A stretch of 11,885 nucleotides of DNA, from positions 1 through 11,885 of the forward strand of contig CAJWBV010000007.1 of NCBI GenBank assembly GCA_913020275.1, in the 5' to 3' direction. This stretch comes from an uncultured Rhodobiaceae bacterium. GTDB taxonomy: Bacteria > Pseudomonadota > Alphaproteobacteria > RS24. Under the pieces are notes generated by a model, which made no database searches, had not been told where the DNA came from, and was given only the letters and a program-made list of their open reading frames with translations. The position numbers and the translations under genes were made by a program. Shown piece by piece: positions 7,488 to 11,885 of the stretch (position 1 is the stretch's first letter; the number at the start of each line of letters is the position of its first letter).

Positions 7488-8106
7488 AAGCCTCGTTCCA
7501 GACATCAATTCGCGTTGTCGCGCCTTTGGCAGGCCCGATGAGCTTTGCCAGCCGTGGGTCGGCAACAAAATGAATGCGACGAACCTCCGGTGCATGCTCG
7601 GCAACGCTGTCGACATTATGGGGAATATCGTCAAGAAAGAAAACAGGGGCTGAAATGCGCGCGCTCAACCAGGCGACCGCAGGCCCCTTGGCACCCGAGC
7701 CGACAACAACCGGATAATTCATGCCATGGGCGTTGAGATTATCAATACGCTCCTGCTTGTTTTTCGCCGGCAGATTGGTCAGCACGATAATTTGCGCGCG
7801 CGCGGCCAAGGTTTCCAGCGACTGCGCCGCACCGGAGGTTGGCTGAATGTCCCGCGTCTCGGCGTCGAAAAATTCGTCGATGAGGTCAGGAAACTCGACC
7901 GGCTCATTGGTTTCCAACGATTTGATGTTGCCGTTAATGGCGAAATTGCCCAGATCAATCCACAGGCCGCGTTTTTCGAGAAAATGCTCCAATTGTGCCA
8001 TGAAGCGCAACAAAACCTCATCGGCATCGCTGATGATAAGCGGTCGCCTTGGGTCAAGGTCGAGCGTTTCAAGCTGGGAAAGAATTTCGGGAGCGGGAGG
8101 GGTCAT
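7447..8106 (-). CDS. HAD-superfamily hydrolase-like protein
   Basis: The protein has 219 residues and all four HAD motifs can be placed: motif I ISDADEVLL with nucleophile D27 and acid/base D29, motif II LTN (T110, N111), motif III probably K140 in GSGAKGP, and motif IV FFLDDIPHN with D159 and D160. The segment between motif I and motif II is about 80 residues and mostly helical, as expected for a cap domain. A phosphatase or phosphotransferase activity is therefore likely; the substrate is unknown. No signal peptide is seen. The gene lies 57 bp after the DUF3572 gene and its last 41 bases overlap the start of dinB, so the two are probably translated in a coupled way. The Shine-Dalgarno sequence is weak (GAG about 10 bases upstream). 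Confidence 0.85.
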   Translation of the reverse strand: MTPPAPEILSQLETLDLDPRRPLIISDADEVLLRFMAQLEHFLEKRGLWIDLGNFAINGNIKSLETNEPVEFPDLIDEFFDAETRDIQPTSGAAQSLETLAARAQIIVLTNLPAKNKQERIDNLNAHGMNYPVVVGSGAKGPAVAWLSARISAPVFFLDDIPHNVDSVAEHAPEVRRIHFVADPRLAKLIGPAKGATTRIDVWNEAYDWISRELTQAGY

Positions 8107-8163
8107 GCGCTAACTCGCTTTATAAAATTAAGTCCAATGGGGCAGGGCACCGCCCGGCAAATT

Positions 8164-8406
8164 CTACCTCGCCGCAGCGGGGTGTTCGGGGTCTATGTCA
8201 TGGGCGGCGCAAAAATCGGTCAGCACGGCCTCGTCCGACAGCAGAAAATCCAGCACACCGGCCAGCATTTCCCCATCTCCGGCGCGTTCGACAATATCAT
8301 TTGGCGCCACGCCCGACAGCGCCGCAAACCTGTCCATGAGCTCTGTGTCGGCTGCCAAAAAGGTCAAAGCCTTTAACGCGATAATCTCTGCCTCTTCGAT
8401 GTCCAT
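8164..8406 (-). CDS. DUF3572 family protein
   Basis: An acidic 80-residue protein that matches the small alphaproteobacterial DUF3572 family, whose function I do not know. Typical features are the start EEAEIIALKALTFLAAD (4-20), the MDRFAALSGVAPNDI region (24-38), and LAGVLDFLLSDEAVLTDFC (48-66), giving four or five short helices and no membrane segment. DUF3572 genes are commonly found next to dinB in Alphaproteobacteria; here a HAD gene lies between them. Only 36 bp separate its ATG from the rpmG terminator, which leaves little room for a promoter. It may be read by leak-through from rpmG. That short gap holds a small AAAAC/GTTTT dyad. AGG about 9 bases upstream is the best Shine-Dalgarno candidate. 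Confidence 0.82.
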   Translation of the reverse strand: MDIEEAEIIALKALTFLAADTELMDRFAALSGVAPNDIVERAGDGEMLAGVLDFLLSDEAVLTDFCAAHDIDPEHPAAAR

Positions 8407-8442
8407 AGGCTAAAACCTAGTGTTTTCGCGCGCTCAGGCAAT

Positions 8443-8467
8443 AAAAAAGGCGCTGCCAAGCAACGCC
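8443..8467 (-). terminator. Intrinsic terminator after rpmG
   Basis: Read on the minus strand, GGCGTTGC pairs with GCAGCGCC to give an 8-bp GC-rich stem (one G-U pair) around a 3-base TTG loop. Six T residues follow directly. It begins 25 bases after the rpmG stop codon, so it should end the rpmG transcript. It is the only clear rho-independent terminator I see in the window. Confidence 0.88.
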
Positions 8468-8491
8468 CTATTTCACGCTGTGAGCCGACAT

Positions 8492-8659
8492 TTATTTGAT
8501 TTTGTTTTCCTTGAATTCGACATGCTTGCGCACAACCGGATCATATTTTTTCACAACCATTTTTTCAGTCATGGTGCGCGCGTTTTTCTTCGCAACATAA
8601 TAAAAGCCCGTTCCAGCCGTGCTTTCCAGTTTGATTTTAACGGTTGTCGGTTTCGCCAT
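8492..8659 (-). CDS. rpmG: 50S ribosomal protein L33
   Basis: A 55-residue basic protein, [19 protein letters not shown] at its start and a lysine-rich end in KENKIK, with the L33 core [23 protein letters not shown] in residues 19-41. L33 sits near the E site of the large ribosomal subunit. It has no cysteines, so it is the zinc-independent (C-minus) form usual in Gram-negative bacteria. The length is normal. The start ATG has GGGA about 9 bases upstream. It has its own promoter (8705-8732) and terminator (8443-8467), so it can be expressed independently of the genes on either side. Confidence 0.97.
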   Translation of the reverse strand: MAKPTTVKIKLESTAGTGFYYVAKKNARTMTEKMVVKKYDPVVRKHVEFKENKIK

Positions 8660-8704
8660 TGTGCTTATCCCAAAAACGCCTGTGATTTTGCCACTTCGCC
8701 GCCG

Positions 8705-8732
8705 AAAATAGGAGTTTTCGCCAATATGTCAA
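8705..8732 (-). promoter_or_regulatory. Sigma70-like promoter of rpmG
   Basis: On the minus strand there is a perfect -35 box TTGACA (8732-8727) and a -10 box TATTTT (8710-8705), which matches the TATAAT consensus at four of six positions, with a 16-base spacer. Transcription would begin near 8698, about 40 bases ahead of the rpmG start codon. The element lies just after the Nudix stop codon. This is the best promoter match in the window. Confidence 0.7.
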
Positions 8733-8743
8733 CCCATATCGGC

Positions 8744-9499
8744 CTAAAGCTGGGAAATGACCGGCTTGCCGCGTTCAAATTTGACGAAAGGCGCGGGCGC
8801 CGCAAACCGCTTTTCAAACGGCAATTGCATGCGTTCTTCCACAATATCCAAAACCTGACGGGTTATCGCGGGCAAGTCCAGCTTGCGGGCCTGCGCGATG
8901 GTCAACCAGTGCAAATCCAACAATTCGCCCGACGCACCGCGCGTGTCTTCGGGGTCGGTGTGAATATGGGTGTCATACATCATGAAAAAGCGGGTATCGA
9001 AGCGGCGCGTGCGATATGTCGGCGTCACAGCGCGGGCAATGAAATCCATATGCGCCAGCGGCGGCACGACGCCATGTCCGAAATAGGCGTTCCATTCGCT
9101 GTTGCGGCTGGTCGGGCTTGTGTCCGAGGCTTCTCCCAGAATAAGCCCGGTTTCCTCGAATGTTTCGCGGATGGCGGCCAAGGCCAGACCGCGCAAGCTG
9201 CTGTCGGTCACGCGCGACTGGGTTTCTTTGCGCAGGCGCGCCAGCACTTCGGGGCGCAAATCCGTGTCGCAAGCCAGCCGCGTATCGGCCGGGTCGCGAC
9301 GACCGCCGGGGAAAACAAACTTATTGGGCATGAATTTGTGGCTGGCGGCGCGCTTGCCCAGCAGAATTTTCGGGGTTTTGAGCTGGCGCACGATAATCAG
9401 CGTTGCCGCATCGCGCGGCCGCACGGCCTGTGCCCCCGGCTCGGCATATTCGCCCGGCTGCCCCGGCGTGTGGGGTTTTGGTTTGACCTGCTTACGCAT
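8744..9499 (-). CDS. Nudix hydrolase with an interrupted Nudix box (NUDT19-like)
   Basis: Nudix enzymes hydrolyse X-linked nucleoside diphosphates. This 251-residue protein has FVFPGG at 61-66 and the metal-binding core RETFEETGLI at 111-120. In a canonical Nudix box 14 residues separate the first glycine from the arginine; here G66 and R111 are 45 apart, so about 31 residues are inserted (ADTRLACDTDLRP and following). Mammalian NUDT19, a CoA diphosphatase, also has an interrupted box, so a CoA- or acyl-CoA-type substrate is conceivable but unproven. The N-terminal 25 residues are rich in Pro and Lys and look disordered; I see no signal peptide or membrane segment. The ATG overlaps the DUF983 stop codon by one base (TAATG), with GGAG a few bases upstream, which suggests coupled translation. 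Confidence 0.88.
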   Translation of the reverse strand: MRKQVKPKPHTPGQPGEYAEPGAQAVRPRDAATLIIVRQLKTPKILLGKRAASHKFMPNKFVFPGGRRDPADTRLACDTDLRPEVLARLRKETQSRVTDSSLRGLALAAIRETFEETGLILGEASDTSPTSRNSEWNAYFGHGVVPPLAHMDFIARAVTPTYRTRRFDTRFFMMYDTHIHTDPEDTRGASGELLDLHWLTIAQARKLDLPAITRQVLDIVEERMQLPFEKRFAAPAPFVKFERGKPVISQL

Positions 9500-9924
9500 T
9501 ACTGGCTCTCCGTTTCCTCAACAAATGTCGTGTTCGTGTCCGCAAAGCCGTGCATCCGCAACGCCCATTGCAGCCCGACCACTGCGCCTTTTACCATCGG
9601 AAGTGATATCAGCGTTATAATGACCGACAGCACAGAAAACATCGCCGCATGCACAATAAGCGGCGGCTGATATGTGCGTTCAACAATCAGCGCGATGGGT
9701 ATGACAATGTGCCCGACAATGAAAATTGTGAAATAAGGTGGTGCGTCATCGGCCTGATGACCGGCAAATTCCAAACCGCAGGTCTCGCATTTATCGGCCA
9801 CTTTCAAATAACGTGCAAACAGCCCGCCACTGCCGCAGGCCGGGCATTTGCCGAGGCTCCCGCGCCACATGGCCTGTCTTTTGCTGCGCGTTGGGTATAG
9901 GGCAGACGGTAATAGCTGGGTCAT
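9499..9924 (-). CDS. DUF983 family membrane protein with zinc ribbon
   Basis: A 141-residue inner-membrane protein of the DUF983 family, of unknown function. The N-terminal part carries a zinc ribbon with two CxxC knuckles (C27/C30 and C46/C49). After it come QADDAPPYF, typical of the family, and two hydrophobic segments at about 64-83 and 88-112. The ribbon and the C-terminus would be on the same side of the membrane. It starts 2 bp after the rnr stop codon with GGAG 9 bases upstream of the ATG, so it is almost certainly co-transcribed with rnr. This rnr-DUF983-Nudix order is familiar from other Alphaproteobacteria, but what DUF983 contributes is not known to me. Confidence 0.9.
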   Translation of the reverse strand: MTQLLPSALYPTRSKRQAMWRGSLGKCPACGSGGLFARYLKVADKCETCGLEFAGHQADDAPPYFTIFIVGHIVIPIALIVERTYQPPLIVHAAMFSVLSVIITLISLPMVKGAVVGLQWALRMHGFADTNTTFVEETESQ

Positions 9925-9926
9925 TT

Positions 9927-11885
9927 TTATTTTCTCCGGCCCGTTTTTCGGCTGTTTTTTCGACGTTTGTTTGCATGCGGGCGCCTGGATGTGGCAGGGC
10001 CACGGCGAATTTTGCGCCCTTTTGCATTCGGGAAACTGGCATAGTCCTCAAGAGAAAACAATAGCCCGCCCTGCAAAGGCGTTGCCTCCATGAGGCGTAT
10101 CTCGACCGGTTGTCCGATACGAAAAACCGTGCCGGTGGTGCCACCCACAAGGCTCAGTTTGTCGTCATCAACGAAAAACCGCTCGGCCCCCAGCCGCGAT
10201 ATGGGCACCAGCCCGTCAGCGCCCGTACTGTCCAGCTTGACGAACAGGCCGGCGCGCGAAACGCCCGATATCTGGCCGTTGAAACATTCGCCGATTTGAT
10301 CGGACATAAAGGCCGAAAGATAACGGTCCGCCGCCGTGCGTTCGGCAATCATGGCGCGGCGTTCGGTGGCGGATATGGCTTCGGCAATAGCGGGCAGTTG
10401 TTCAATTTCTACGTCGGTCAGCCCGTCCTTGCCCAGTTTCAGGGCGCGGATAAGTGCACGATGCACAATCAGATCGGCATAGCGCCTTATGGGCGAGGTG
10501 AAATGTGCGTATCTGCCGAGGTTCAGTCCAAAATGCCCGATATTTTCCGGCGTATAAACGGCTTGCGACTGTGTGCGCAACACGGCTTCGGAAATGGTCG
10601 GGTAATGCTCGCCGTCACGCGCTTTGACCATGATGAGGTTGAAAAGAGCCGGCACGACGGGCTGTCCAAGGTCGAGGCGCGCGCCCAGCGGTTTGATAAA
10701 ATCCGCGAGCGCATGCATGCGTTCGGGCGGCGGTGCATCATGCACACGGAAAAGCAGGGGCACTTGGCGCGTTTCAAGGGTTTCTGCCGCGCAGACATTC
10801 GCGGCAATCATCATTTCCTCAATCAGGCGATGCGCCTCAAGGCGGGGCGGAATATAAATGCGCGTAATGGCGCCTTGCTCATTCATGTCAATGCGCCGCT
10901 CCGGTTTGTCGATGATGAGCGGTGCCCGCGCGTCGCGCGCTTGCGCCATGAGCTGATAGGCCTGCCAAAGCGCGCCCAAAATATCTTCCAGCCCCGCGCG
11001 CTCAGAAGTGCCTTTGGAAGAATTGTCCGAACCAGCGACAGCTTGGGCGTCGAAAATTCCTTGAGCTTGCTGATAGCTCAGCTTGGCTGCTGAGCGTATC
11101 ATTCCGCGCACAAATTTATGCCCACGCTTTTTGCCTTTTGCATCAATCTGCATACGAACCGCCATGCACGGGCGGTCTTCATGTTCGCGCAGCGAACACA
11201 AATCATTGGACAGACGCTCTGGTAACATCGGCACAACCCGGTCGGGCATGTAAACCGAATTGCCGCGCTTTCGGGCTTCTTTGTCCATCGCGCTGCCGGG
11301 TGTCACATAAGTGGCAACATCAGCAATCGCCACCCAGACAACATAGCCGCCCTGGTTGTCGGGGTCGACATCGGGTTCGGCATAAACCGCATCATCATGG
11401 TCGCGCGCATCGGCCGGATCAATCGTCACAAAAGGAATATCGCGGAGATCAGTGCGCGCCGACTTCTCCATAGTATCCGGCTTTGTTTCCTTGGCTTGGA
11501 TCAATGCTGCTTCCGGAAAATCGATCGGCAAATTCTGTTCTGCAATGGCGATCAGGGAAAACGCATGTGGGCTGGCGGCTGAGCCGAAGGCTTCGACAAT
11601 TTTCACCGTGGCGTTGCCGTTGCGTGCGGAAGAGGTTTTCTCGGCCTTGACGAGTGTGTCTTCTTCAAGACCGTCAGCACCTTCGCGGGCGCGATATTCG
11701 TAGCGTTCCTGTCGACTGACCGGAACAACCCATGCCCCGTCGGGGCGATGGCGGATAACGCCAATAATCTGGGACTGCGCACCACCCAATTTGCGAATAA
11801 TGCGTGCCTCATACCGATTTTTGTTAACCCGTGCGAGCCGAGCGAGGGCGGTGTCGCCGGGTGAAACAACTTGCGCTGAGCGGTT
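9927..11885 (-). CDS. rnr: Ribonuclease R, 5' end beyond the window
   Basis: RNase R is a processive 3'-5' exoribonuclease that degrades structured RNA and helps in mRNA and rRNA turnover. 652 residues are visible and the frame is open to the right edge, so roughly the first 100-130 residues are missing. Visible parts are an OB-fold cold-shock domain (VVSPGDTALARLARVNK, residues 6-22, onward), the RNB catalytic domain with TIDPADARDHDDA (metal-binding D156, D162, D164, D165), and a C-terminal S1 domain (about 531-612, GQISGVSRAGLFVKL). The tail after about 620 is strongly basic, with Lys/Arg clusters as in E. coli RNase R. A TTG at 11789 is not a real start, because domain homology continues upstream. 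DUF983 follows after 2 bp. Confidence 0.96.
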   Translation of the reverse strand, partial: NRSAQVVSPGDTALARLARVNKNRYEARIIRKLGGAQSQIIGVIRHRPDGAWVVPVSRQERYEYRAREGADGLEEDTLVKAEKTSSARNGNATVKIVEAFGSAASPHAFSLIAIAEQNLPIDFPEAALIQAKETKPDTMEKSARTDLRDIPFVTIDPADARDHDDAVYAEPDVDPDNQGGYVVWVAIADVATYVTPGSAMDKEARKRGNSVYMPDRVVPMLPERLSNDLCSLREHEDRPCMAVRMQIDAKGKKRGHKFVRGMIRSAAKLSYQQAQGIFDAQAVAGSDNSSKGTSERAGLEDILGALWQAYQLMAQARDARAPLIIDKPERRIDMNEQGAITRIYIPPRLEAHRLIEEMMIAANVCAAETLETRQVPLLFRVHDAPPPERMHALADFIKPLGARLDLGQPVVPALFNLIMVKARDGEHYPTISEAVLRTQSQAVYTPENIGHFGLNLGRYAHFTSPIRRYADLIVHRALIRALKLGKDGLTDVEIEQLPAIAEAISATERRAMIAERTAADRYLSAFMSDQIGECFNGQISGVSRAGLFVKLDSTGADGLVPISRLGAERFFVDDDKLSLVGGTTGTVFRIGQPVEIRLMEATPLQGGLLFSLEDYASFPNAKGRKIRRGPATSRRPHANKRRKNSRKTGRRK

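Noticed and set aside
8145..8155. GGGC-3-GCCC hairpin between the DUF3572 and HAD genes
   Set aside because: The stem is only 4 bp and no T-run follows, so it is not a credible terminator.
8420..9670. Long open frame of about 416 codons on the plus strand
   Set aside because: It lies opposite rpmG, the Nudix gene and part of DUF983, all of which have clear homology. Its translation has no recognisable domain; it is a shadow of GC-biased codons.
10110..11093. Open frame of 327 codons on the plus strand
   Set aside because: It is antisense to the RNB and S1 parts of rnr and shows no family resemblance.

Overview
This window looks like ordinary core chromosome of an alphaproteobacterium, probably of the Hyphomicrobiales/Parvibaculales type. 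The evidence is the gene content and style: a PBP5-like carboxypeptidase with a SPOR tail, an alphaproteobacterial-style ClpS-ClpA pair, a DinB with an N-terminal zinc ribbon, a DUF3572 protein, a COG3146 acyltransferase, and the order rnr - DUF983 - Nudix - rpmG. The DNA is moderately GC-rich and evenly coding. I see no insertion sequence, CRISPR array, tRNA, rRNA or prophage gene. The placement rests on recognising families, not on a database search.

Layout. Positions 1-1175 (minus) hold a D-Ala-D-Ala carboxypeptidase that runs off the left edge. It is divergent from clpS-clpA (plus, 1330-3990); the region between them is rich in dyad symmetry. From 3999 to the right edge every gene is on the minus strand. 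In transcription order these are rnr (entering from the right edge), a DUF983 membrane protein, a Nudix hydrolase, rpmG, a DUF3572 protein, a HAD-like phosphatase, dinB, a RidA-family protein, a COG3146 acyltransferase and a HIT-family protein. The HIT gene ends 8 bp from the clpA stop codon, in convergent orientation. No gene-free stretch exceeds about 160 bp.

How the genes fit together. ClpS hands N-degron substrates to the ClpA unfoldase, which feeds ClpP (not in the window). RNase R is a 3'-5' exonuclease for structured RNA. The gaps rnr/DUF983 (2 bp), DUF983/Nudix (1-base overlap), HAD/dinB (41-base overlap) and ridA/acyltransferase (1-base overlap) point to co-transcription and translational coupling. 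rpmG is set apart by its own sigma70-like promoter and a clear intrinsic terminator. The HIT, RidA, Nudix and HAD proteins are small metabolite-handling enzymes whose substrates cannot be read from the sequence.

I found no convincing new system. The points most worth checking are: an eight-A slippery run in clpA that would give a D1-only ClpA after a -1 shift; a cluster of three dyads upstream of clpS; an alternating-threonine N-terminal extension in ClpS; a roughly 31-residue insertion within the Nudix box; and the apparent absence of divK-pleD between the DUF3572 gene and rpmG.
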